NCBI RefSeq assembly: GCF_001439925.1
Contig: NZ_LMBV01000014.1
Location: 1 to 64,000 of the forward strand
Length of the DNA: 64,000 nt
Direction: 5' to 3'
Origin: Peribacillus muralis
GTDB taxonomy: Bacteria; Bacillota; Bacilli; Bacillales; DSM-1321
Made by a program: the position numbers and the translations under genes. The notes below the pieces were generated by a model. The model worked only from the letters and a program-made list of their open reading frames with translations, ran no database searches and was not told the DNA's origin. Of the stretch, positions 53,614-62,203 are shown one piece after another (within the stretch, counting starts at the first letter, position 1; the number at the start of each line of letters is the position of its first letter).

Positions 53614-54996
53614 TTATGCTTGTACGAAACTATTTTTTGCCGAAATGAATTTCCCTATTGGTTCACTTACAATCCCTTTCTCAAAATCAAACACTAGTTG
53701 TCCCCTTACAAACGTTTGTGTCACTCGACAGTTAATCTTTCTGCCAACATAAGGGCTTTGTTGATGACGGTAATACAAATCTTCTGACTTAACAGTGTAC
53801 GATTTATTTGGATCAAGGAGAATGATATCGGCGTCATAGGAAACTTTAATGCTTCCTTTATTTCTTAAGTTAAATATTTCTGCAGGCTTTGTCGCAATCA
53901 TCTTTGAAAAATCATTTACGGAGACCCCACGATTCTTAACGGCCTCGTCAAACATTAAATCAACATTATTTTGGCAGCCACTAATCCCTCCCCACACTTC
54001 AAACATATTATTTGTTTTGCTCTGCTTCATTTCTGGAGGGCAAGGGGAATGGTCCGACGTCAGGATATCAATTTTCCCTTCCTTAAGAGCTTCCCATAAT
54101 TTTTCTTGTTCTGTTTTAGAACGAAGCGGTGGCGCGCATTTTGCAATAGGTCCTATCTTTTGAAAGGTTTCCGTATTTAACGTGAAATAGTGAGGACACG
54201 ATTCTATCGTAACCTCTTGGCCTTGTTTACGTGCTTTAAGGATTTCCTCAACAGCCTCTGCACTGCTAATATGAACAAAATGTAATGTACATCCAGTCTC
54301 TTTACTTAATAATAAAGCACGTTTTACAGCATCAACCTCAGTGAAAATCGGGCGGGACTCTACATAATCTCTTGCTGTTGTCTTTCCTTGTTTTTTCTTT
54401 TCAATTGCTAGTTTATCAGTAAGGTCTGCATTCTCAGCATGTATCGATAAAACATGTCCCAATTCCGATAGTTTTTTCATACCTTGATATAGCGTAAAGT
54501 CATCAACATTTTTAAAATCTCCAATTTCCTCACTACCACATGTAGCCATAAAACATTTGAAAGCCACAACACCTTCATTAGAAAGATCTTCTAAATCTGC
54601 GAGATTATCAGGAACTAATCCACCATACAAAGCATAATCAACATACGCCTTATTTTCAGCAGATTTTAATTTTAATTGCAATGAACTTTTTGTAGTCGTT
54701 GCCGGCAATGCGTTTAGAGGCATATCAACAAATGATGTTGTCCCCCCTGCAGCTAGTGCTTGAGTTCCTGTTACAAACCCCTCCCACTCGGTTCTTCCTG
54801 GCTCGCAAATATGGACATGGGCATCGATCATCCCAGGCATGACATATTGATGGGAAGCATCTATGGTTTCAGCGGATTCCCCAACTATTTCTTTTGAAAT
54901 TTCTGAAATTTTACCATTAAGTATGCCGATATCTAGCTGTTCTACTGTATTTTCCATTACTACATTCCCATTCTTTATAACTAAATCAAACTTCAT
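53614..54996 (-). CDS. Allantoinase paralogue (second copy)
   Basis: 460 residues, same family as the other allantoinase but clearly diverged. Ligands are intact: HVHICEPGRTEWEG, carboxylated Lys in AFKCFMATCG, LSIHAENA, LHFVHISS and TSDHSPCPP. It may be a true allantoinase of different stereo- or effector preference, or a related hydantoinase. The ATG before KFDLVIKN follows AAGGAG. Its start lies 47 bp after the allantoin permease stop, so both share a message. Confidence 0.88.
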   Translation of the reverse strand: MKFDLVIKNGNVVMENTVEQLDIGILNGKISEISKEIVGESAETIDASHQYVMPGMIDAHVHICEPGRTEWEGFVTGTQALAAGGTTSFVDMPLNALPATTTKSSLQLKLKSAENKAYVDYALYGGLVPDNLADLEDLSNEGVVAFKCFMATCGSEEIGDFKNVDDFTLYQGMKKLSELGHVLSIHAENADLTDKLAIEKKKQGKTTARDYVESRPIFTEVDAVKRALLLSKETGCTLHFVHISSAEAVEEILKARKQGQEVTIESCPHYFTLNTETFQKIGPIAKCAPPLRSKTEQEKLWEALKEGKIDILTSDHSPCPPEMKQSKTNNMFEVWGGISGCQNNVDLMFDEAVKNRGVSVNDFSKMIATKPAEIFNLRNKGSIKVSYDADIILLDPNKSYTVKSEDLYYRHQQSPYVGRKINCRVTQTFVRGQLVFDFEKGIVSEPIGKFISAKNSFVQA

Positions 54997-55043
54997 TTTT
55001 CCAACTCCTTGGTTTTTTAAAATTTTCTGTCTATTGACATTAC

Positions 55044-56486
55044 TCAACTACCCTGTTTTGTTTCATCCTCAGCATGCATCCCTAAATGTACCTTTTCGAA
55101 AATAGTGCCCTTTTTGAATTTAGAACCTTTAAATGCAAATTTCATCAAAAGCAAATAGGCAATCCCCCCCACAACAACACCGATAATCCATGCCAGCTCC
55201 ACTTTCATAAAGGCTGCGCCGGCCCCGATGAGCAATGCAAGCATCGCTGCCGGATTATAGCCGGAAAATGGCCCGTCTTCCTTATACAAATCGGCAACAT
55301 TTACTTTTTGCTTTCTTAATATATAGTATTCGATTAATAAGATAGAAACAATCGGACCTAAAAATGCGGAATATATAAGAATGAAAATACCAAGTCCCTT
55401 TGCCGAAGAATCCTGTACAAGGACCCAAGGGAATGAGCAAGATGCAAGCAGTCCGGTTATGATAACTGCAGGTTTGTATTTCATTTTTGTAAGCAATGTA
55501 ATAACATAGGTTGGCGGGATAATATTGGCAACCATGTTTACGGCAACCGCACCTATAACAATGAATGCGGATACAAAGAGTGTAATATAAGAGTTATCCA
55601 CAACGACCGCAAAAGCTTTCACAGGATTGGTGATGCCGGTTGCCGAAGCAAGCATTCCACCGATTGCAAGTGTCAAGCCGTACGCTATTAAAATAGGCAG
55701 AAAGTACAAAAATCCGCGTTTTGTGTCGCTAATACCAGACTTTAGCTCTCTTGAATAGTCCGCTGCACTTAAAAAAATAGCCGCATAATTTCCCATAAAC
55801 ATCATTATGAAGGCAAAGAAGGGCAAGCCCCATGAACCTTCTGCATGAACCCATTTTTCTGTAATAACATCGCTGTAGGATGTTAGAAGAACACCAAATA
55901 CATAGAGAAGAGCTAATACAATAACAATCGAAGCAACCGTTTCCACCCATTTAATGGCATGGAATCCATACAGCGAAAGCGCAATTTGCACGATTTGTAG
56001 CACTACAAAGCAAATGGCAACATTATCAAACGCACCGCCCGTAGATATCTTAGCAATTTCATTTAAGGCAGTACCGCCAATCCAGCCCTGAAAGCCGTAC
56101 CAAACGATGGCGGGAATACCTCGCATGAGTGATGATATGACGGAGCCTTTCAGTCCAAAGGACATTCTAAGCTGCACAACATATGGTATTCCCGTTCTGT
56201 ATCCAAGTCTATCATTTAAAGCAAAAACAGTTGAAATGATACCAATTGCTATGATGGCTGCGGCAAAAGTCTGAAAGATGTTTAACGTAGCTATTCCTGC
56301 TACCATCATACTAGCTCCAAGCGTCATATTACCAAGATTAACACCGTCTCCAACCCACATGAAAATATAGTTTGACGGACTTACCGTCCTACCTTCCTCC
56401 GTTTTCGGTTTAAGTGATTCATCCACACCCGTATCATGTTGGATCTGCGTTTCTTGTGGAACGTAACTTTCTAAATTTGTAGACAT
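55044..56486 (-). CDS. pucI: NCS1 allantoin permease
   Basis: 480 residues, twelve membrane helices, nucleobase:cation symporter-1 family. NYIFMWVGDGVNLGNMTLGA opens TM1, GYRTGIPYVVQLRMSFG and IPAIVWYGFQGWIGG follow, as in B. subtilis PucI. Imports allantoin. The ATG before STNLESY follows GGGGTTGGG; an upstream extension lacks membrane or signal features. It is followed by the second allantoinase in one operon. An IclR-type operator and a cre-like site lie upstream. Confidence 0.9.
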   Translation of the reverse strand: MSTNLESYVPQETQIQHDTGVDESLKPKTEEGRTVSPSNYIFMWVGDGVNLGNMTLGASMMVAGIATLNIFQTFAAAIIAIGIISTVFALNDRLGYRTGIPYVVQLRMSFGLKGSVISSLMRGIPAIVWYGFQGWIGGTALNEIAKISTGGAFDNVAICFVVLQIVQIALSLYGFHAIKWVETVASIVIVLALLYVFGVLLTSYSDVITEKWVHAEGSWGLPFFAFIMMFMGNYAAIFLSAADYSRELKSGISDTKRGFLYFLPILIAYGLTLAIGGMLASATGITNPVKAFAVVVDNSYITLFVSAFIVIGAVAVNMVANIIPPTYVITLLTKMKYKPAVIITGLLASCSFPWVLVQDSSAKGLGIFILIYSAFLGPIVSILLIEYYILRKQKVNVADLYKEDGPFSGYNPAAMLALLIGAGAAFMKVELAWIIGVVVGGIAYLLLMKFAFKGSKFKKGTIFEKVHLGMHAEDETKQGS

Positions 56487-56710
56487 GATACACCCAACCC
56501 CTTTTCTATTATTTATCGCATTTTTCATAATTGGTTTACCAGTTAGGTCATAGATGTTTACCAATAAACTAGAATACAATCTTTCTTCTGCATGTCATTT
56601 TCTGTTCTTCATACACAGGAATTAAAATTATAATTTGTATGGCAACTTGCTTTGATAAAAGTAGCATTTCCCACCATATGATAGATTGTTTGATCGTGAT
56701 TATGTTGTCT

Positions 56711-56733
56711 ATTAAGCAACAACGTTCCTAAGA
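56711..56733. promoter_or_regulatory. Putative IclR operator, copy B, at the pucI promoter
   Basis: ATTAA-GCAAC-AAC-GTTCC-TAAGA. On the minus strand a TTGACA with a 17-bp gap to TTCTTA ends at the edge of this copy, so it overlaps the likely -10. Confidence 0.6.
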
Positions 56734-56817
56734 AGATGAAAAAAAAACAGCATGTCAACTACGTTAAATTTGAAATTAAATTAGCTGTGCTGTAGCACCT
56801 CCTTAAGAACCCCCGTG

Positions 56818-56831
56818 GGTAAGCGCTTTCA
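56818..56831. promoter_or_regulatory. cre-like site upstream of pucI
   Basis: Minus-strand TGAAAGCGCTTACC matches the CcpA consensus TGWAANCGNTNWCA in 13 of 14 positions. It suggests carbon-catabolite repression of allantoin uptake. Nothing else is seen in 56487-56964 besides the promoter and operator. Confidence 0.5.
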
Positions 56832-56964
56832 TAAGTGTTAATTTACATGTCAAAGACGATAATCGTAATTCTTCATTAAAATGAAGCTTTCAATTTCACT
56901 AAGCCTTAAGATTAAATAAAAAAAATATGCCTCCTTTAAACAGAGTGTATATTGTTTACTTATA

Positions 56965-57495
56965 TCACTTTTTAACTTTTAGCAATGACTGAATTGCTTT
57001 TATGGCTGCTTCATAGTTAGGATGTTCCGTAATTTCCGGAACGTATTCAACATACTGTACAACATCTTTTTCATCTACAACGAATACTGCACGGCATTCT
57101 AGACGATGTTCCTTTATATATGTGCCATAAGCTGTTCCAAATGACATCCTAAAATGATCTGAAAGAGTTTTTGCTTGTTCTATTCCTGCAGCTCCACACC
57201 ATCTTTTTTGTGCAAATGGAAGGTCTACACTAATTGTTAACACTTCTACATCATTTCCTAGATTGCTGGCTACTTCGTAAAATTTCCGTGTTTGTGCGTC
57301 ACAAACTCCTGTATCAAGAGAGGGAACACATGAAATAAGGCGAACTTTCCCTTTCGAATCTTCAAGTGTAACTTTTGAGAGGTCGTTTGCTAATACTTCA
57401 AAATTCGGTGCTTTATCACCAAAACGAATTTCAGTCCCAATCAATGTAACTGATTCGCCACCAAAGGTTACTATACTTGATCTTTCTTCAGACAT
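56965..57495 (-). CDS. tpx: Thiol peroxidase Tpx (atypical 2-Cys peroxiredoxin)
   Basis: 176 residues. Peroxidatic Cys65 in SLDTGVCDAQT and resolving Cys100 in RWCGAAGI are both present. Reduces H2O2 and organic peroxides using thioredoxin. It lies 118 bp after the aldolase gene in the same direction. Being in a purine-degradation island, it may deal with H2O2 from uricase. AGGAGG precedes the ATG. An additional Cys134 (LECRAVF) is shared with the second Tpx. Confidence 0.92.
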   Translation of the reverse strand: MSEERSSIVTFGGESVTLIGTEIRFGDKAPNFEVLANDLSKVTLEDSKGKVRLISCVPSLDTGVCDAQTRKFYEVASNLGNDVEVLTISVDLPFAQKRWCGAAGIEQAKTLSDHFRMSFGTAYGTYIKEHRLECRAVFVVDEKDVVQYVEYVPEITEHPNYEAAIKAIQSLLKVKK

Positions 57496-57613
57496 ATTAT
57501 TTTCCTCCTATTTCCTTAGTGATTCTTCTAAAAAGAAGATTATCTTCCAAGTATTATAACAATCTATTTTGTCATTAAAGGGATACAGTTCCAAGTCGAT
57601 ATACTATTCCTTT

Positions 57614-58531
57614 TTAAACAAAGTAAGAAGCGCTATCGCTACTTATTAAAAAGTTTTCAATTTTTTCTTTTACTACGTTTCGAACTGCGTTTTGGACTGA
57701 AGTTAATGTTTCCGTTGGTAGTTCCGACCACTCTTTTTCTGTAACATAATTTTCTCTATTAAGCGTTTTCATCATCATATGTTCTAAATCTGTTGCAATA
57801 TTCACCTTGCTAATTCCGCCATTTGGAATTTGAATTGCATGCTTGATCATCTCTGAAGGAGTGCCTGAACCGCCATGTAACACTAAAGGTACGGATGTTA
57901 ATGCACGAATTTCAATTAACCGTTCAATATCGATTTTGGGATTTTTAACAAGATAAATCCCATGTGAGGTTCCGACGGATACAGCTAATGCATCAATACC
58001 TGTCTCTTCAACAAACTGCTTTGCTTCTTTAGGCTCTGTAAATAGCTCTTCATCAACGTCTGTTTCAATAAAATCTGTTGTCCCTAACTTGCCCAATTCA
58101 GCTTCAACCGTTACTCCTCTTGAATGTGCATACTCCACAATCTTTTTTGTTATCTCAATATTTTTCTTAAATGGTTGATCTGATGCATCAATCATAACCG
58201 ATGTAAAACCAACTTCGATGGCTTCAGCAATTACATTGAAATCCTTAGTATGATCCAAATGTAACACAGCAGGTATGGTAATGTTCTCCTCTTGGATCAC
58301 ACGATAAAACTCTCGGCTAAATTCCGCTAAATTAATCCCATATCGTTCCTGCTCCCTCTCAGAAGTTTGAACAATAACCGCAGATTTCTTTTCTTGAGCC
58401 GCTCTAAGTATAGGTGCAATCATCTTTGTAGCTCTAGGAGTAAACGAACCGACAGCAAATTGGTTTTGCATAGCTACTGCAAGTACCTTTGTTAATGAAC
58501 TAACATTATGCATTTTTAAGTTAATTTTCAT
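57614..58531 (-). CDS. Class II fructose-bisphosphate/tagatose-bisphosphate aldolase family protein
   Basis: 305 residues. Zn ligands: VLHLDHTKD (His), VEAELGKLG (Glu), GTSHGIY (His) and VPLVLHGGSGTP (His). Shorter and more diverged than the housekeeping FbaA, like aldolases of sugar-acid operons. It likely cleaves or forms a DHAP-linked ketose phosphate. GGGAG precedes the ATG. An IclR-type operator and a CodY-like box sit on its promoter, tying it to the transketolase operon. Confidence 0.87.
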   Translation of the reverse strand: MKINLKMHNVSSLTKVLAVAMQNQFAVGSFTPRATKMIAPILRAAQEKKSAVIVQTSEREQERYGINLAEFSREFYRVIQEENITIPAVLHLDHTKDFNVIAEAIEVGFTSVMIDASDQPFKKNIEITKKIVEYAHSRGVTVEAELGKLGTTDFIETDVDEELFTEPKEAKQFVEETGIDALAVSVGTSHGIYLVKNPKIDIERLIEIRALTSVPLVLHGGSGTPSEMIKHAIQIPNGGISKVNIATDLEHMMMKTLNRENYVTEKEWSELPTETLTSVQNAVRNVVKEKIENFLISSDSASYFV

Positions 58532-58595
58532 TCATTCAAGCTCCCTTAATATTGATTTACCTGATTTCGTTCATTCCTCCCTCTCTCTGTTAGTT

Positions 58596-58618
58596 AATAA
58601 GCAACTGCGTTCCCTTTT
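58596..58618. promoter_or_regulatory. Putative IclR operator, copy C, at the aldolase promoter
   Basis: AATAA-GCAAC-TGC-GTTCC-CTTTT, 65 bp upstream of the aldolase start and just after a possible promoter (minus strand TTGTAA, 16 bp, TAAAAT). Confidence 0.65.
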
Positions 58619-58628
58619 TATTTTAATT

Positions 58629-58643
58629 ACTTTTCTGAAAATT
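58629..58643. promoter_or_regulatory. CodY-like box at the aldolase promoter
   Basis: On the minus strand AATTTTCAGAAAAGT matches the 15-bp CodY consensus AATTTTCWGAAAATT at 14 positions. It lies between the likely -35 and -10. The rest of 58532-59005 has the MFS terminator and no gene. Confidence 0.6.
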
Positions 58644-58914
58644 ACAATACTTTTTCTCTCTTTCTTACCTACTATCTGAAAAAAATCTACTTGTTTGTAC
58701 GGGTACTTTCAAATTACCGAACCCCAATATTTAAGGATTAGAAATTATAGTATACACTTTATTAATCGTTACCATAGTTTCACCGGTTACCGAAATATCT
58801 CTTAACGATGTAAATCTGCATTTACCTGACTCTTCTTCATGATCTAAAAATAAGACGTTTATTGTTACTTTCCATCTATAGTGCAGTTTATAAAATCTCA
58901 TGATTTCACTGAAA

Positions 58915-58944
58915 TTAAAAAACGCCTGCCAGATGGCAGCCGCT
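58915..58944 (-). terminator. Terminator of the MFS symporter gene
   Basis: GCGGCTGCC and GGCAGGCG form a stem across ATCT on the minus strand, followed by T6. Confidence 0.82.
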
Positions 58945-59005
58945 TATTCACAAAGTATTTGTCTATATACTGCCATGAATCATACTGATGAGTTTGTAAT
59001 TCAAT

Positions 59006-60310
59006 TTAAACTTCTACCATCATATCTGTTTTTAATGGATTTTCCTTTTCATTATTATTGCTGATCGTAAGGGCAATAATTGCTGCTACAATTATTGCTG
59101 CAAACATTAATATGAAAGATGAATTGTAAGAACCACCGCTGCTTTCAATCATGTATCCCATTAAAAACGGGGCGATAAATCCTGCAATTGATCCGAAACA
59201 GTTAACCGTAGATGAGCCTGCAGCCATTATTTTGGAAGGAAGTGTGTCAACAACCAAACCCCAGAATGCTCCTTGAGCTAAGAACATGAAGAATGCTGCA
59301 ACACATTGATAGGTTATGACCATTGCAGTGGAAGGAGCTTGAAGCATCAATAATAATGCTACCCCGCCAATTACAGCATTAGGGATGAACACCCATTTTC
59401 TTTTTCCTTTTACTTTATCTGACAAGTACCCACCAAGAATAATTGACACTGTACCTACTAGATAAGGTAAGGCACTGAAAATACCAGTATTCATTAAAGA
59501 AAGACCTCTAACATTTATCAGATAAGATGGAAGCCAAGAAGTGAAGCCCCAGAAAGTTATATCAAAGAAAAACCAAATAAGCGCCATTTGCCATAAAATA
59601 GGTTTTCTTAAAAGTTCCTTAAAGGAAACTCCTGATTTTTTTTCGTCCTTTGATTTTTCTGCCTCCATGTCTTCTTCTAATTCTGCAAGTTCTTCTTTCG
59701 TCATTTTAGGATGATCTTTCGGATTATCTTTGAATTTAAACCAGATATACACACCGATTAAAGTGCCCGGGATACCCATTACGATAAACACTGTACGCCA
59801 TCCAAATGCCGCAATAATTGCTGCAGCAGCAATAGCAGCAAGAGCCGGTCCTAACGTATTAACTGTTGACTGAATTCCTGTAGCTGTCCCTCGTTGCTTA
59901 CTAGGAAAGTAATTTACTATCCCTTTGTAAGCAGCGCCTGGTAAACATGCCTCACCTAAACCGAATACGAACCGAACAAGTAGCATAAGCGGATAAGAAA
60001 AAATCAAGCCAGTCAATGAAGTGAAAATTGACCACCATACTATCGCAATGCTCATCACACGACGAAAGCCGAATTTATCCGATAACATCCCGCCCGGTAT
60101 TTGGAATAGTGCATAACCTGCAAAGAAAATGCTTAACAGTAACCCTTGAGCTGTCGCCGTTAGATTTAGATCTTCACCAATAAAAGGCAATGCAATCGTG
60201 ATAACCATTCGATCAAGGAAAGAAAACAACCAACATAACCATAAAACAAATAAGACAGTATAACGAACTTTCCATTTAGATTTCTTATTCACCTGCAGCT
60301 GTTTGTTCAT
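59006..60310 (-). CDS. MFS transporter of the anion:cation symporter family
   Basis: 434 residues, twelve helices. SFLDRMVITIALPFIGEDL in TM1 and GGMLSDKFGFRRVMSIAIVW (motif A) fit the ACS family (ExuT, GudP, tartrate and phthalate carriers). Such carriers take up organic anions such as hexuronates, glucarate or tartrate. Two operator copies lie in the long upstream region. Its substrate may be a sugar acid that enters the kinase/aldolase route. AGGAGG precedes the ATG. Confidence 0.88.
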   Translation of the reverse strand: MNKQLQVNKKSKWKVRYTVLFVLWLCWLFSFLDRMVITIALPFIGEDLNLTATAQGLLLSIFFAGYALFQIPGGMLSDKFGFRRVMSIAIVWWSIFTSLTGLIFSYPLMLLVRFVFGLGEACLPGAAYKGIVNYFPSKQRGTATGIQSTVNTLGPALAAIAAAAIIAAFGWRTVFIVMGIPGTLIGVYIWFKFKDNPKDHPKMTKEELAELEEDMEAEKSKDEKKSGVSFKELLRKPILWQMALIWFFFDITFWGFTSWLPSYLINVRGLSLMNTGIFSALPYLVGTVSIILGGYLSDKVKGKRKWVFIPNAVIGGVALLLMLQAPSTAMVITYQCVAAFFMFLAQGAFWGLVVDTLPSKIMAAGSSTVNCFGSIAGFIAPFLMGYMIESSGGSYNSSFILMFAAIIVAAIIALTISNNNEKENPLKTDMMVEV

Positions 60311-60567
60311 TAATCAAAAACCTCCTGAATGATTTCATTTCTACTCTAAAAACACTGGACATTACCTACTGATCCCGCTTATACAAACGCTTACATTTTT
60401 CCCAATCCAAGAAAAACATCATTAGTATATATACATCGACATAGCTTTTATTGGTGTTGTTAAGCTAAACCTGTGAAACTTTCTATAGTTGGGTTGATGA
60501 AGCGCTTTAAATATCCCCCCCATAAATAGATTTGAAGAACAGTATTAAACCACACTTATCGTTTCTC

Positions 60568-60590
60568 AATAAACAACACCGTTTTTTACT
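60568..60590. promoter_or_regulatory. Putative IclR operator, copy D
   Basis: AATAA-ACAAC-ACC-GTTTT-TTACT, 258 bp upstream of the MFS symporter start. Confidence 0.5.
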
Positions 60591-60749
60591 ATTTCTAAAA
60601 AAATTTGTATAAAAATAGTTATAAGCTATGTCGATATGTATAACAATTGTGTTGATTTTGAGGTTTAAAGGATAGGCAAGTTACAAATCGCGGTAAACTT
60701 ATGTCCTATACAAATCCCCTCATTCCTTCATTATCCGTTTTTGTTGCTT

Positions 60750-60772
60750 GTTAAGAAACTTTGTTTCACCAT
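60750..60772. promoter_or_regulatory. Putative IclR operator, copy E
   Basis: GTTAA-GAAAC-TTT-GTTTC-ACCAT, whose core is a perfect palindrome. GTTGCTT directly to its left repeats the complement of the GCAAC half-site seen in the other copies. Confidence 0.55.
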
Positions 60773-61097
60773 ACTTCCGAATCAACTTATTTATAATATT
60801 CATATCTGAAATGAATTCTAACATGTGCACGAATAACTTTCAAGAAAATTCAGAATTTTATATTTTCACTTTATATTTTTTAACACAGCCATTCTCTTTT
60901 ACTAGTAATTGATATTTTATTGTTCTGATTTTAAAAAAATCGTTGGAAAATGACTGAAAACCGTTTCCCCCTTTCCATTGCAACATTTAATATTATGATT
61001 TAACTCTGTATAAAATAAATTAACTTACAAACTCAAAAAAAACCTTATCTATTTTAACTATCCGGCCCCGATAGGTCTTTCTTGCGTCATAAAAACA

Positions 61098-61136
61098 CCC
61101 CTTAAAAAGTAGAGTAAGTGTCTACCTTTTAAGGGG
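61098..61136 (-). terminator. Terminator of the carbonic anhydrase gene
   Basis: CCCCTTAAAA.GTAG and CTAC.TTTTAAGGGG form a long stem; on the minus strand it is followed by GTGTTTTT. Confidence 0.85.
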
Positions 61137-61167
61137 CACATCATCAGTATGGGTTTTGTTTAAATTT

Positions 61168-61914
61168 TCATTCTTCGTATTTTAATATTAGACGTTTGTT
61201 TAATGGTTGAATGTCACGATTATTACCATTGTAATAGCTTTGGAAGGTTTCAATTTGAGCTTTCGAAACATCTACTGGATTTTTCATGACATACCATTCC
61301 ACATTTTCTGAAAGCGGGGGAGTAGTCAATGAACCAAGGTAGTGATAATAACTTTTATTGGCAGGAAGCATAGTAGCAATATTGATTTCACCAACAGAGG
61401 TGTTTTTATCACCTTTTTTAATGCTATCAATCACTTTTTTGAATCCTTGATTTTCTGCTCCTTCTTTGAAGAACACACCAATAACGGCTAGTCGACCGTC
61501 TTGTGCTTTGTTTACAAAATGAACTTCAATTGGATAATGCTTACCATCAAGTTTATGTTCACTAGGTGCATGAATGTGGAATTGTTTTAAATCAAAGTTA
61601 CGACCATTGATTTTTGCTGTTCCGGTAACACCTAGTTGAATACTGTGGCCATTGTCCTCTGCAACAAGTACAGCTTTATTATAGTTAAGTTCAATTGCTC
61701 CACTGTCTTTCATTTCCTGTGTCTTAGTTGTCTCAATGTCGATAGGTGATTGTGTATCGCCTGATTCTAACTCCCAATTCTTTTGATCTTTGTAATTCAC
61801 TTCATGTGTTGCAGTAGTCTTTTCTTCTTTTTTGACAGTTGAAGTTACGTTATTACATCCTGTGATAAGTAGGGAGGATGTCAGTAAACTTATCCATATA
61901 CATTTCACTTTCAT
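61168..61914 (-). CDS. Alpha-type carbonic anhydrase lipoprotein
   Basis: 248 residues. Signal peptide with lipobox LITGC, then an alpha carbonic anhydrase: SGDTQSPIDIETT, zinc His pair in LKQFHIHAPSEH, third His in IEVHFVNK and SLTTPPLSENVEWYV. Interconverts CO2 and bicarbonate outside the cell membrane. Alpha carbonic anhydrases are uncommon in Bacillaceae compared with beta and gamma types. GAGG precedes the ATG. Single-gene unit; the link with the ureide genes on either side is only positional. Confidence 0.9.
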   Translation of the reverse strand: MKVKCIWISLLTSSLLITGCNNVTSTVKKEEKTTATHEVNYKDQKNWELESGDTQSPIDIETTKTQEMKDSGAIELNYNKAVLVAEDNGHSIQLGVTGTAKINGRNFDLKQFHIHAPSEHKLDGKHYPIEVHFVNKAQDGRLAVIGVFFKEGAENQGFKKVIDSIKKGDKNTSVGEINIATMLPANKSYYHYLGSLTTPPLSENVEWYVMKNPVDVSKAQIETFQSYYNGNNRDIQPLNKRLILKYEE

Positions 61915-62133
61915 GTTAAGCCTCTTTTCTTAGAAGATACGTATAGTATACGCCTTAAAAATAAGTGTCACAATATGTTTGGTTTTCATGCAACATTCCA
62001 AGCCCTAAAAACTAAATCCTAAAAAACATCATCCTATTCAACATATTATAGAAAGAATCGTTTTTTTTCGTTTTAAGGGAAATGATTCTCCTTAGCTTAA
62101 TCGCTCTGTGGCGGACCGCAATCATTAAAAAAC

Positions 62134-62157
62134 CGTCCAATTTACATAAATTGGACA
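62134..62157 (-). terminator. Terminator of the uricase operon
   Basis: GTCCAATTTA and TAAATTGGAC form a 10-bp stem with T6 on the minus strand, after the second Tpx gene. Confidence 0.88.
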
Positions 62158-62203
62158 GTCTTACGGATAATAGAATGAAATTATCCTTTGTGAGGGAAAG
62201 TAT

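Larger units (their letters stand above)
60311..61167. other. 857-bp intergenic region upstream of the MFS symporter
   Basis: Very AT-rich. Contains operator copies D and E and an imperfect inverted repeat (CGACATAGCTT at 60437-60447, its complement at 60623-60633; both flanked by ATACAT). At 61098-61136 lies the carbonic anhydrase terminator (CCCCTTAAAA / TTTTAAGGGG). No gene with a ribosome site is seen. Confidence 0.6.
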
